Positions 12,692-23,726 of a DNA stretch of 64,000 nt are shown piece after piece. Positions within the stretch are counted from its first letter, which is position 1, and the number at the start of each line of letters is the position of its first letter. Source of the stretch: Isoetes taiwanensis (Eukaryota; Streptophyta; Lycopodiopsida; Isoetales; Isoetaceae); the NCBI GenBank assembly GCA_021234155.1, contig JAJEKV010000001.1, positions 30,890,177 to 30,954,176 on the forward strand. The letters run 5' to 3'. A program made the position numbers and the translations under genes. The notes below the pieces were generated by a model, which saw only the letters and a list, made by a program, of their open reading frames with translations, did not search any database and had not been told where the DNA came from.

Positions 12692-15600
12692 TTCTCCCCA
12701 CCTTAAAAATGATCTTTGCCCTCAAGATCAAGATTACTCTTGTTGCAGGGCAACACATCATACATTGGAAGGAAGTCTCCCCTCCTTAAGAGATAGCGTG
12801 AGATTATAAGTCACACAGACGTTGTCATGTTCAAAGTAATCAAGTTTGAAATGACTTGTAATGTGCAATTTATAACTTTGGGGTATAAGAAGAAGAAGAA
12901 GATATATTATTGGTGGCGAAGTTCACGGTCTATCTATTTTAGAAATCGTTCCTTCTATACATACGGTGTAAATTGATTATATATTAAAGATAGGTATAGA
13001 TATAAAGAACTGCTATTTGTTGTTATATTATAATGCATAGTTATTAACCTCGCACTGTTTAGTAGAAAGTCATTCTAAGGATATTAACTTGTGTGTGTAG
13101 GTGTATTATATTCCCGCTTCACTTTGTAATTCATTTCATTACAGCCATTCCTACTTTAATTTTGTAGCAAATTTTTGTTTTCCTATTTTTGTTACAGTTT
13201 TTAAGAACTCGCATGTTCCTATCCTCAGTATTTGACATGCCCCTCACATTTAGACTTACCCTTTAATACAATTATATCGTACTGTATCTGACACTTTCAC
13301 GCCTATACTCTAATATGAACTACAGGCACATGTTCTTCATCAATTACTATTCATAACCTTCTAAGATAATCTAAGTCTCGTTATTCTCTCAGAAGTTTGT
13401 GTAAGACATACATAATTATCTCCTTTTGTTGTGTTTGATTATGTGTTTAAATAGCTCCTTTCAATTATCTTTAATGTTTCCATACGCTCACTCTATTCTA
13501 GTTTATCTTAACCATAGGTTATATTCACGTCGGTACACCTTTGAATTACTTATTCATATTCTTATTATTTCCGTAAATTTATGACACATACAGACAGTCT
13601 TATTTTTACAGGTACATCTCACGTGATACATTCGACGAATCGGTACCGGGGTTGCTATCTATCGGCGCTATGGCCATGCAATCGCCCCGTATCACGAAGG
13701 CCGGTTGTGACTATGGTGTCCACGGCGGAGGCATCAAAACCATGTGGTGGTGTGTCCCGAGCTTTGTTGTATGGCGATGGACCGAAAGGTGTCCCGGCTC
13801 TTATTTGAAGCAGAAGTGCTAAACATTGGGCATAGTGAGTGTTAAGGTATCCCTATATTGAATGGATACTCGAGAAAATTTGTATGACGATGTTTGGTAT
13901 TTGATTGAAACACTGGACCTAATAATTACGAAGATTAATTTATTATGCGGCATATATATTGGCCTACACCATATATCCAAGGAAGAGGTGGTTTATGATT
14001 ATTTACTATAGACCACGTTAGAGCATGATGGTGCAGGCATAGAATGTTGAGCCAACATTTTATAGCTATTGCCACTTGAATGGAGATATGACTCGCGGAA
14101 AGGTAGAGAATAATGTTGTATGAAGATGCGAATCCATAAACTACGGATTATAAAATTACGCCTACGTTGCGTTTCGTAAGAAGATTGGTGTTCCTGAGGT
14201 GTGCAATAAGAATGCAAGCGGGTGCATGAATAAGATGACGACATAGTCAGTTGGATACGCTCAATGACGTTGGTCAAATGCATGACCATTACGAAGGATA
14301 TAAATTAAGGAAATGGACACATCTGATGTCTGCTGGGAACATGGAGATGCCGAATAACAGACTGGAGAATAGTGTGGAACGTAGTTTCTACATAAGGTCA
14401 AGAGAAGACGACAATTGGTAGGAACAGGCGTAACCATCGAAAAGGTGCAAGGTATGTTGGATCTTAATGAAGCTAGATTATGAAGGGAAGTTGACCTTCA
14501 ACTAATGATACATTAGGAAGGCAAGTAATGTACCCACACGACAAGTGGGAGAGAAGAGGTGCTTTAAAGTTGTTGTAAACAACGTTTCAAGTATAGAGAG
14601 TTTGGAATGACACATTGAATATACCTAAGTCTAGAGTATGAACAAGGTAGGCGCCCAATGAACATCTCAGCCAGGAGAATGTGTTCTGGACTTGGTATCG
14701 TGTGTGTATCTTGAGAAGTAGCTCCGCGTAGGAGGACCATTTAATAGTAAAACATAACTAGAAGAAGATAGGATATATATACTAGAACTTTTAGTTCACA
14801 TTCCATATGAATACGGAAGTAATGACTAGAGCTTGAGGAGGAAGGCAAACTAAGGCTAGTGGTGTCGAAACCACAACATGTGTATGGTACTAGATAACCA
14901 AGTTGAGGAAATAAGTTGGCTGCAAGTATGAATATAGCTAGATGCCTATGTCAACGAGTTACATATGAGTATAGACTTAAGGTTGGTGCACACATGTTAC
15001 TATATCATATAATAACCACGTAGCGGTCTTGGATGTTGGAAGGACTTAGTAGTATCAAATACTACACTAGCGAGGATATCAAGGATGTCGATTGTGACAT
15101 CCAGATGTATGTCGTATTGGAAGATGGTAGAATATTCGTACAAGGCTGGTGGCACGTTACGTGGCAATGTTTACAGAAGAAGCATAATGATATGCTTATA
15201 TACGAAGATATTGGGTTAAGGTATGGTCCACCAGAGATATGCACTCAAGCTATTACTAAGGGAGATGAGAAGAGTTTAAATCAATGAGAATAGCTAGAGT
15301 AAGTCTAGCATATACGGTGATGTCACATTGAAGAACATCCCGAGGATGGTTGGAACGGTATTGGAATAACCGATAATGAGAGGTTAACTACTCAAAGGTT
15401 CCAGATATGAATGAATTACTTCAACGTTATAAGCTGAGAGCATTTATTTGGTTTTGGGAATAAAAAGATGTATCAAATCACGCCCCTTGACGTAAGAGAA
15501 GAAGGAGTAATGACGACTTTGGTGATTACATCTTTAGGGATAACCGAGAAGAGGGCAATAGATAGAAATTCCATGTCCCGATAAAAATCAAGACGAGAGG

Positions 15601-16033
15601 TATAGATCAGAAGGGGTGAGATTATATAGACCAGTAGTCCATATATCCTAAGAGTTACCCTACTCGGGGGGAACAATTGTAGGTAGACCCGTTAGAGATT
15701 ATGACTTTGAAACCCTTAAGAGGGTAAGGAATTGGATAATCATATGGCGGTTACTAACGAAGATTGAAACATTGGGTTTCCTATTAGAAGACCAGGAGGT
15801 TTTAGTGCCTCCGCTTCATTATGAGGGAGCCAAAGACGACAACATTCAAAGGGATCAAAAGTTGAGGTTGACATGCTAATTTAAGAAAAATAGGTTAGGT
15901 GTGACAAAACATGGCGAAACGCAAATTAACTGAAGGAACCTTTAGAAAAGGCCTTGGACTATGGTAGAAACCTTTGGAACTATGGCATAATCCCATGGGA
16001 AAATTATAGTTTATGTACGGGGTTAAAGTACCA
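12692..16033. other. A-prime interior, first part: no gene seen
   Basis: AT-rich DNA with no open frame above about 100 residues on either strand and no motif of gag, protease, RT or integrase. From about 14000 the plus strand is noticeably purine-rich. I cannot say whether this is decayed coding sequence. Confidence 0.6.
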
Positions 16034-16540
16034 TAAGTTTAAATTCATCCCTTTTAGGTCAATCCCTTAGGTTAAGATACTCCATGGTGGCGTACCTTTA
16101 TTAGGTGACGTGTCAGCTTATTTATACGTATACCGTATAAATACGTGGAACGTCACATTCTCCCCCTCTTAGAAATAATGTTGTCCTGAGCATTGGGGTT
16201 AGTCAAACAAATGACGGTTAATCGAAAACTGCAATAGAAGAAAGTATACATAAAAAGGAAGGTAATTCCTTATTTCCAAAGGTAATAGCATGAAAGCTTA
16301 AAACATGGAAGAGTTTAAGCACCAAGGTGCATTTGACATACTTATCATAAGAAGGTTTAAGGACCGAAGTCCGATATCAAACATCACCGTAACAAAAAGG
16401 TAACACATGTAGATAAGGTAAAACTGGAAAAGTCGGGCCATCAGCAACCCTCTATACATGGGCAGGTCACGTACTGCTTACTGGCCTGCACATGTGAATA
16501 CATCAGCATGTACAAGTCTAACATAGAGTTGGCCCCTGCC
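16034..16540 (-). repeat. Fragment of an A-type element inside A-prime
   Basis: Matches 6530-7000 in order and orientation: the LTR end including the palindrome (16105-16156) and CGTCACA (to 16157), the purine tract, the AGCATTGGGGTTAGT segment, the AAGCACCAAGGTGC segment and the CCATCAGCAACCCTCTATACA segment. It is an LTR end plus 3' untranslated region without the rest of an element. It could reflect a template switch during reverse transcription or a decayed older insertion. Confidence 0.75.
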
Positions 16541-18734
16541 CATTTGGGAAGTAGGTGGTACATCCACATCATAAGAACTACGAAGGTTATATTTTAGCTA
16601 CGTTAGAGCAGAGCTCTAGTATTGTGGGATATGTTTATTATGTACATACCATGTACATATATGATAAACATCTTGGAGAAGTAATCCAAGTAGCCATAGA
16701 AGGAGAGAAAAATGAGTGTACTCCAAAGTTACTACTGAAGGGTATGGAGCTATATTCGAAATGCACAAAGGACCGTCAATCCATTGCATGCTAGGGTAGT
16801 TGGCACTTGAAATAAATGTCAAGGGCCCACAAAATAAAGGTCAAGATGATGGAGTTGAATAGTACAATAGTACAATTCTAGGATGAGTAGCAAATAGCAG
16901 GTACTTGCTAGAAGTTCAAATGTGTTTTGCATAGACACTTAAGACTATCTTTCCCATATGATCCATACCTGGATCAGGCAGAGGTGAAAAGCATGGGTTA
17001 CATGGAGGTGTAAGTCAGAATATACAGGACTCGAACATGGATACAAGTCCAGGTTATATCAAATGTCGGTATTGTAGGAAGACTCATAAAATACCAGGTA
17101 GACACCTTGATGTCTCCAGGTAATTTAGGATTAGTACGAAGGCTCACCCGCTCTTAGGCCAAGACTATGGCTTAAATGAGGATGCCAAGTCATTTGGAAT
17201 GCCAGAACAACAACATAACATCAGGACAGAGAAATGTAGTAACTAACATTTGGAGGATGTAGAACAACGTTGAATCATAACCCCCAATGATAGGTGGGTC
17301 AACAATATAGGGAACATATAATAGCGGCTTAGAAGCCACAAGACAATTGATGAATACGTAAAGGAGTAATTGGATTGGTGACTCTACTGAGTAAAGGTCA
17401 CAACAAAACGGTGAGTTGTGTACGTTGTAGCAGGCGTAAGGGTCGGAATACTGAGGACCCTTATTAAAGATGTTTAGCAATCTGAGTAGAAAGGTTATTG
17501 TCTAACATGAAGGGTAGTCCTTGCTAACATGCAAAGATATACCTGCGGCTTGAAAGGCAGCAAGAGCTGAAAAACTCTTTAAAGATTTGATGTATGACTT
17601 AAGGAAGAAGACTTCCATGTCCTAGGACAAGATGGTGAATTGAATTTACCAAAGACATTTTTAATAATTAAATAGATAGGTAGATAGCATTTATACGTCA
17701 TGCCATATTGGCAGCGTCCATGAGGACATATGACGGACCCCCAAAGACTTGAACACAAGATCTCCGAATAGAGGAGGCCTATCTTGAGGGGTCTTTGGGT
17801 GGTACTGTCCTTTGGGATATTCACGTAATCCCCTGGAATCTGTAGATTCATTTGCGGACTTAAAGACGTCTAGGCATTAAAATAATGGTTGAAAACATTT
17901 GGCTCGGACCTTATCTAGGTACCCTAGAAGGAGGTGAGTAATCAACAATGGTTGGGTGGCATTGGAATGTACGGGAGAACAACTCCAAAAGAGGGTAGAC
18001 TGCTGTCACTTTGACAGTCGTGTGACACAGATAATTAATGACATCCATATAGATGGTGAAGTTCGGCACAAAGTGTTGACATTATTATGGGGGTTCTAAC
18101 ACAAGCACTCACTGCGTATTACAGAGTTGGTACCGTGGTCTGGGAAAATGGTCCACAAAAAGAACACGACCATTGAGAAGAAGTAGTGAGGGGTGGTAGG
18201 ATTAAAGCTACCCATGGTCTGGAGGGGTGCTGCATGGCAGACCCTAGTTGGTTGGGCGAAAAGAAATCCTTTGTCTGGGAATTGAGATGAGGCAAGGTTT
18301 AGACACTAGAGAGAGACAACGTTAATTATAGTTATGTCTATAAAACATTACTTATATAACGTCGAACAAGGTTTAATATAAAGCATATGAATGTAGTATA
18401 GATTAAATGATGGCAAGGCCCGAAGAAATTGTGTTATCAAGGCATTTACCAAAGGAAGAATAATTAAAGTTATAGGTCGAGGAACGCCGATAACTGGGTA
18501 TTATTACCGTCGCCTAAAGAATATCCAAGGATATAACACATGCTGCTATTCTAAAGAGTTGCCTTGTCATTGTTAATTAAATTCCGGAATTAGTCCCACC
18601 AAGTGAGTTGATGTTGTCATAACAAGTTGGCCGGACTTGCTAGATTACGTCGTGTCATTTGGTCGGTTTATTCCTAGGGGATACTAGCTTTATATATGGT
18701 TAACAGTTATCCGATTGACTATGACAGAGAGAGG
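16541..18734. other. A-prime interior, second part: no gene seen
   Basis: No convincing coding frame or RNA gene. The longest frames are about 100 residues and have no known motif. Confidence 0.55.
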
Positions 18735-18754
18735 TCGACTCCCATGGCTATGGC

Positions 18755-18993
18755 AAGATTGCTTACTCCGGCGGCTATGGCGAGAGAGCTTGCTCCGGCG
18801 GCTACGACAAGAGAGCTTGCTCCGGCGGCTATGGCGGAAGAGCTTGCTTCGGCGGCTATGGCGGAAGAGCTTGCTCCGGCGGCTATGGCGGAAGAGCTTG
18901 CTTCGGCGGCTATGGCGGAAGAGCTTGCTCCGGCGGCTATGGCGGAAGAGCTTGCTTCGGCGGCTATGGCGGAAGAGCTTGCTCCGGCGGAGT
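18755..18993. repeat. 27-bp minisatellite
   Basis: About nine head-to-tail copies of a 27-bp unit containing CGGCGGCTATGGCGG and GAGCTTGCT, with two alternating variants (CTC or CTT). Because 27 is a multiple of three, several frames stay open on both strands; they encode simple repeats and are not called as genes. The CGGCGGCTATGGCGG core recurs upstream of the ORF at 27067. Confidence 0.9.
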
Positions 18994-19095
18994 TGTTGCC
19001 TCCCCAACGTGGGTTTACCAAAGGCATGCCTCTAATTTAGATATGGAATAGATGCACTATAAATACTAGAAAAAGCATTATATCACTTCAAGAAA

Positions 19096-19170
19096 GAAGT
19101 TGGCTTATTGGTAAAAGTGGTGTCTTGTGTGCAGAAGGTCAGGGGTTCAATCCCATGATGCACCTTTTTC
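19096..19170 (+). ncRNA. tRNA-like module 1 (SINE-like Pol III promoter)
   Basis: Contains an A-box-like TGGCTTATTGG and, about 40 bases later, a B-box-like GGTTCAATCCC, followed by a T run. Spacing and order fit a tRNA-derived internal promoter. I do not see a convincing full cloverleaf, so it is probably a decayed tRNA or SINE head. Confidence 0.5.
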
Positions 19171-19251
19171 TTAAAAGAACTGCTAACTAGACAAAACAGA
19201 ATATCAGATATGTATAACAAAGCAATAGAACATGCATATGCTATATAAAGA

Positions 19252-19320
19252 TAGTTGGCAAGATGGAAAGAGTGTTGGGTTGGAAGTAAGAGGTCATGGG
19301 TTCGAAACGAGGGGGGGAAA
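19252..19320 (+). ncRNA. tRNA-like module 2 (SINE-like Pol III promoter)
   Basis: A second A box (TTGGCAAGATGG) and a near-perfect B box (GGTTCGAAACG) about 45 bases apart, in the same orientation as the first module. Again tRNA-derived in appearance, without a verified cloverleaf. Confidence 0.5.
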
Positions 19321-19400
19321 AGATACCTTTAAGTAATTTTTTTGAAATTTTAACCCTAAAAATTTTTTTAAAAGAAAAAGTGGCGGAGCGCGCTTTTCGA

Positions 19401-19480
19401 GGTGGCGGGCACCCCCTACCTCGACGTTGCTACGGCCGCCAGGAGCGTCCGGGTACCCCCTGCCCGCCACTTAGGGTTAG

Positions 19481-19520
<40 letters not shown>

Positions 19521-19605
19521 GGTGGCGGGCACCCCCTACCTCGACGTTGCTACCGTCGCCAGCAACACCCGGGTACCCCCTGCCCGCCACTTAGGGTTAG
19601 GGTTT
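19401..19605. repeat. Two palindrome-ended repeats separated by T37
   Basis: Two copies of an about 82-bp unit (19401-19482 and about 19521-19605) flank a run of 37 T (19483-19519). Each unit has inverted ends GTGGCGGGCA and TGCCCGCCAC, then TTAGGGTTAGGGTTT. The units differ mainly in their middle (GGCCGCCAGGAGCGT against GTCGCCAGCAACACC). Confidence 0.85.
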
Positions 19606-19772
19606 CACACCGGGTACACATACCAATATTATACTTAAACCACGTTAAATCAATCATGACAACATCTACTACACCACCCAAATCTCATACTACTCCAAAA
19701 TCCTCACTCACTAGCTAACGATCTAACGAGTTAGTATGTGGACAGTGCAATAGTTTGGCTTCCCAGAACCAT

Positions 19773-19784
19773 GCTCTGATACCA
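19773..19784 (-). other. Primer binding site of A-prime
   Basis: On the minus strand TGGTATCAGAGC lies one base inside the 5' LTR. It is the usual plant primer site complementary to the 3' end of initiator methionine tRNA. Confidence 0.9.
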
Positions 19785-19785
19785 C

Positions 19786-21352
19786 TGTGACGCTCCCTGA
19801 ACATATACGACCCTCGGACGTATACATACGGGGACTTTCCCCTCCCATGGCGACCAACTCGCCATGAGCAGGGCCCTCCGTCTATTTCGGGCCATCTATA
19901 ATATGATGCCCGAAAGAAGGACACGAAGGGGTCATTCGGCCCACGCCTTCAATGGGGCTCCTACGTCGCGGAAGCGTGAATACATGTTAGCACACATCAT
20001 AAATCATATATAAATAACCACCACGAAGGGTGGCATATCCATCCAAATACCAACGGCAAAGAATATGCATCTTAACCTAGGAAAACACCCCAAACCCATG
20101 GTTCTACCCCGGTTCAGACTCCAGTGAGGATCGACTGACGGCTAGGCCTCAAGAGATCAGCAGACCGAATCTTGACATGGCGTTGGCTGGCATAGAACAT
20201 TGGCTAGGGTTGTCCACTCCATCCGCCCCTCCTGTGCACACTTTGCAGATGGGTCAATTCACGCTATGGCGCCGCTATAGCCTTCAGGAGAGACGCAGGG
20301 CTCGAGGCATCACCCTACCGAGCCTACTCAGGGGTTCATGAAGTCCCGGTCCGATGAGGCAGGTCGGGGAAGCGCCCCTTCCGTAATCACAAAGTGGCTC
20401 CATGGGCGAAGCTAGAGAATACGTGCGCATCGGCGACCCCCGCATCCGTGCAGGACTTACTCGCCCCTAAATCTACTCAAAGTGCAAGGTGCCCCATACG
20501 GGTCACACCTCTACACCTGTGGAGTGTCGGACCCATACCCGCCCCTACGTGACCAGGGCCATCAGGTCTAGCTCGCTATAGGAGTCCCGGGGAGCCTTTT
20601 ATGTTCGTGCAAGACCCCACCTCCACTTCACCACTTGTGTTCCTTGTGCGGTGCTAAGCCGGCACCATAGCATCTATGACCGGTGGGCTCTTGTGCCTGT
20701 GCCGCATCTACTGGGAATAATAGGGGCTCTATCTAGGAGCATACTACAATACATGGGCTCAGAGGTCTCTACCCCCGTAATCCCCCATCTCCCGGAGTGC
20801 TAACTAAGCAAAGAACTACTAAACCATCAACCAAAGCACGCATGAGAGACTAGAGATAAAGAATACTCACCATATCAATCAAGGGTTAGCCTAACGGGTA
20901 AAACCACAAAGAAAAAAAGAGAGAGAACACACCACGTAGAGAGGCTTATGCTATAAATCAACATAGTAACCCCCACGACTAACCACAAACGGGTCTTGGG
21001 CTGCTCCATCTCGACTAACCAAGGGGCTGGCTGTTGCTCCTCCTCCTCCATCCCCAATTGCTCCCAATTCGAATTGGGGCACAAAAGCCCTAATTTGGGT
21101 GTCCAAAATAGCAACCCTACCTTGCCCAATCGATTTGGGCCAGGTGGCATGTCATAAATTAACTAATTTGGTATTTTAGCCCTTTTTAAGCCCTAAATTC
21201 GAATTAGGGTTTTGGTTAGGTTTCCACCTTTATAATTTAATTATTAACATAGCTAACCTTAGCTTATGAATAATTAATGTGCCATTAATTATTCATAGTG
21301 ACGTGTCACGTATTTATACTTAAATATGCGTATAAATATGTGGAACGTCACA
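19786..21352 (-). repeat. 5' LTR of A-prime
   Basis: 1567 bp, ending CGTCACA directly at the AGGTG duplication. Nearly identical to 11132-12691; most differences are one- to four-base indels. Confidence 0.92.
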
Positions 21353-21357
21353 AGGTG
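21353..21357. repeat. Target site duplication AGGTG, right
   Basis: Matches 11127-11131 and adjoins the CGTCACA end of A-prime. Confidence 0.93.
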
Positions 21358-22268
21358 GGACGCTGGTACTGGTTCTTTGGTGTCTCCTCTTCGAGGCTCA
21401 ATGCCTTAGCCTCTGCCTCTGCAACTGATTTCGGGTCTATGGCCTTAACCATTCGTTTGATTGATGGGGCCAACCCTTCAATATAACCCTCTACTGCCCT
21501 CTTCTCGTTCATACCTGGCACATAGAGCCTCAAGTGCATGAATTCATCCGTATAGGCTTGAACTGACATACCCTTCTGCTCCAACCTGTAAAAAGTCTGT
21601 ATCTGTTGGCACTTGTGCGCACGGGGCACATAATGCGACTTAAAAGCCTTGGCAAACTTTTTAAACTTGCATCTGCTCCTGTCTAGATGTTTGGCCCTAG
21701 CATAGCCTTTCCACCAAATTTTAGCTGCACCTGTAAGGTTGGTGGTGGCGACCTTTCCAGTATCCTTCTCGGTCATACCATAGGATTTGCCGAATTCCTT
21801 CATCTCGTCTAACCAAGATTCCGCGTTAAGACCTCCCCTGGACTTACCATCAAATTGTGCTAATTTCCTGTTGGTAATGGCGGTGTCCACGGTCTTGCGG
21901 TACTCCTTATCTTTCCTAGCATGGTGACCTGACGACACAGATGATTGTGAAGCTTCAGAGGTGTTGGTCTGTGAAGATGTGGCACTCTCGGTAGAAGAGC
22001 TTCTTCGTCGCTTAGCATGGTGTCTCCTTTGTACAGGCACGGGTGCTGGTGCCGGTGCGGGTGGCTGCTCGGTTGGTGGACTTGGCGGTGGTGGCGGTAA
22101 CTCCGGTCCATTTTCAGGTGCGAACTGCGGAGGATTTGTGTTCAACACATAGGTCTGCAGCTCTACCAACTGTCTCTTTATCAGCAAGAGCTCTTGCTCG
22201 GGTGTCAATCTGCCAGCATCCGAGGGGGTGTGCCAAGACGCATTACGTACATCGTCTATATTGACCAT
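21353..22268 (-). pseudogene. Element A gag, capsid part, interrupted
   Basis: About 305 residues from an ATG in fair context. A proline-rich stretch (about residues 53-77) and a basic, serine-rich linker come first. Then comes the retrotransposon capsid region (AESWLDEMKEFGKSYGM, AAKIWWKGYAR, LEQKGMSVQAYTDEFMHLR, VEGYIEGLAPSIKRMV), which assembles the particle. The frame stops where A-prime begins and resumes at 11126 with the zinc knuckle. The capsid part is otherwise intact, and the corresponding region of element B (63476-63856) is clearly homologous. Confidence 0.9.
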
Positions 22269-22517
22269 AGGAAGGTATAAGCGGAAGTAATGTTATACAA
22301 GGTGTCACAATTAAGATCATTTTGAACAGTACCACGAAACAACAATAAGGACAATGAAAGAGAATTAAGGAAAATAGCTTTATTATGAAGCTAAAGTGAC
22401 AGTTACATTGAAGGGGTGTTTTAACAAAACTTGAGACTGTACAATAGAAAAATGATTATACATGGGACGATTTTAACTAACACACACTTAGCCATGAAAA
22501 GGCTGTGAAGATCAGGC
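22269..22517. other. Spacer between extra ORF 5 and gag
   Basis: AT-rich, no open frame of note. It is the untranslated region directly upstream of the gag ATG on the minus strand. Confidence 0.5.
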
Positions 22518-22970
22518 CTAGGGCTGCGCGAAAGGATACAGGATGGAGTAACAAATACTCTCCCATACTGCCCTGACTACTTTGTAGCGAGCCCATACCT
22601 GGATGATAACATACTGGTAATCTAACATAGGACTAATGATGAGCAAATTGAAGAGGTATCTCAGTGCATAGAAGATCTGCCATAGATGATCATTTGCGTC
22701 AGCAAAAGCCTCGTGCTTCGTCATATCCCAGTAATCCCAGGTACGACGGAGAGTCTGTTGTAGATGCTCGAAGGCGCGCTCACGGAGGATATTGACAATT
22801 TCAAGGCCCTTAATTGGATCGTAGGACTCTCCTTCTTCCACGGGTTCCTCTGCCTCATAATCGTCATCCCCATCCTGACACTCTCCATACTCTTGACCAT
22901 AGTCTTGCTCTGGAGGTAGCTGATCTTCCCCACACAGTTCTTCGGGTATTCCGTCTTTGTTCTCTTCCAC
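22518..22970 (-). CDS. Extra ORF 5 of element A, unknown acidic/helical protein
   Basis: About 150 residues. The first third is strongly acidic (GDDDYEAEEPVEEGE). The rest looks helical and rich in aromatic and aliphatic residues (LWQIFYALRYLFNLL), but no clear membrane segment is set apart. No ATG begins this frame; it opens near a good 3' splice site (GTCTTACAG at about 22979-22987), so it may be a downstream exon. It lies 250 bases upstream of gag on the same strand. I do not recognise the family. Whether it is expressed is unknown. Confidence 0.45.
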   Translation of the reverse strand: MEENKDGIPEELCGEDQLPPEQDYGQEYGECQDGDDDYEAEEPVEEGESYDPIKGLEIVNILRERAFEHLQQTLRRTWDYWDMTKHEAFADANDHLWQIFYALRYLFNLLIISPMLDYQYVIIQVWARYKVVRAVWESICYSILYPFAQP

Positions 22971-23207
22971 CTCATCGTCTGTAAGACGGCAAGAATGAAT
23001 ATATAATACCGAATGATTTCTTATACTTCAAACTCTAAAAGAGAAAGATAGGTATCGTAGGGAAAAGACAATTTAATTGTACTGAACGATACAATAATAG
23101 AACTTAAGAAAATAGCATATATGTATATTATATGATGGCTCATTGAAAATGCCAATCCAAGATTACATTTATACGCAATACCAAGATTTATAATTATGCA
23201 AATATAT

Positions 23208-23726
23208 CTAAGAACTAGGTCCCTCGTCTTCCTCCATAGGCTGAGGAGGCGGTCGATAGCGCATTAAGGTGGTGCTGGGGCTAGCAGAAAGGGCGGCTCG
23301 AGCTGCTGCATCGGGTGGTAGGCAAGTGGCCAAAGGTGCTGCGACAAGGAGATGCATGTTAGCGCAGCCCGCCACATCCCCCAATGCCACTATAGCAAGA
23401 TCTCGGCGGACTAATGTGATAGTGGTGGCATGGTAGTCAATCTTCTTATGGACCGCCAAGGTGGATAATGCACGAAGTGCCCACCAAGATGCTTCAGATG
23501 GAGGGCCCAAATTCTTGGAGAAGAACAGAACCTCACCTTGCCGGAAGGCAGATAGGAAAAATCGGGTTAAATGATTGCCCATTGCCCTAATTCGAGGATT
23601 CCTCGAGGTCTCTGTCTCCTTTTCCAAGTTGATGGGTATTGTCTCCTGCTCAGCCTCTTCCTTGTCGTCCCGAAGACGCATCTTTGTATCAGAAAGGTCT
23701 TCCTCGCCCTGGTCTACTTCTGCCAT
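23208..23726 (-). CDS. Extra ORF 4 of element A, unknown protein
   Basis: 172 residues from an ATG in good context (CCATGG). Its start overlaps the end of the preceding ORF by 13 bases in another frame, an arrangement more typical of compact viral or transposon coding regions than of plant genes. The N-terminal 40 residues are charged (EEDLSDTKMRLRDDKEEAE). The middle is hydrophobic with paired tryptophans (EASWWALRALSTLAVHKK), and the tail is proline-rich and acidic. No domain recognised. Confidence 0.55.
   Translation of the reverse strand: MAEVDQGEEDLSDTKMRLRDDKEEAEQETIPINLEKETETSRNPRIRAMGNHLTRFFLSAFRQGEVLFFSKNLGPPSEASWWALRALSTLAVHKKIDYHATTITLVRRDLAIVALGDVAGCANMHLLVAAPLATCLPPDAAARAALSASPSTTLMRYRPPPQPMEEDEGPSS

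Larger units (their letters stand above)
11132..21352 (-). mobile_element. A-prime: recent non-autonomous LTR retrotransposon
   Basis: A complete 10.2-kb insertion in the gag gene of element A, bounded by AGGTG on both sides. The two LTRs (1560 and 1567 bp) are identical over about the first 450 bp by inspection. Elsewhere they differ mainly by small indels. A primer binding site adjoins the right LTR and a purine tract adjoins the left, so it reads on the minus strand. The 7.1-kb interior holds no gag or pol frame. It contains an element-A-like fragment, a 27-bp minisatellite, two tRNA-like modules and a poly-T hairpin repeat. It is therefore a large non-autonomous derivative whose LTRs resemble, but are not the same as, those of A. 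Confidence 0.9.

Noticed and set aside
18690-19040. Long overlapping frames on both strands with repeating AAMAEELA-like or RRSKLFRHS-like text
   Set aside because: They are produced by the 27-bp minisatellite, which keeps several frames open; no sign of a real gene.
19471-19486. TTAGGGTTAGGGTTT as telomeric DNA
   Set aside because: Only two short units, repeated as part of the palindrome-ended repeat; not a telomere array.
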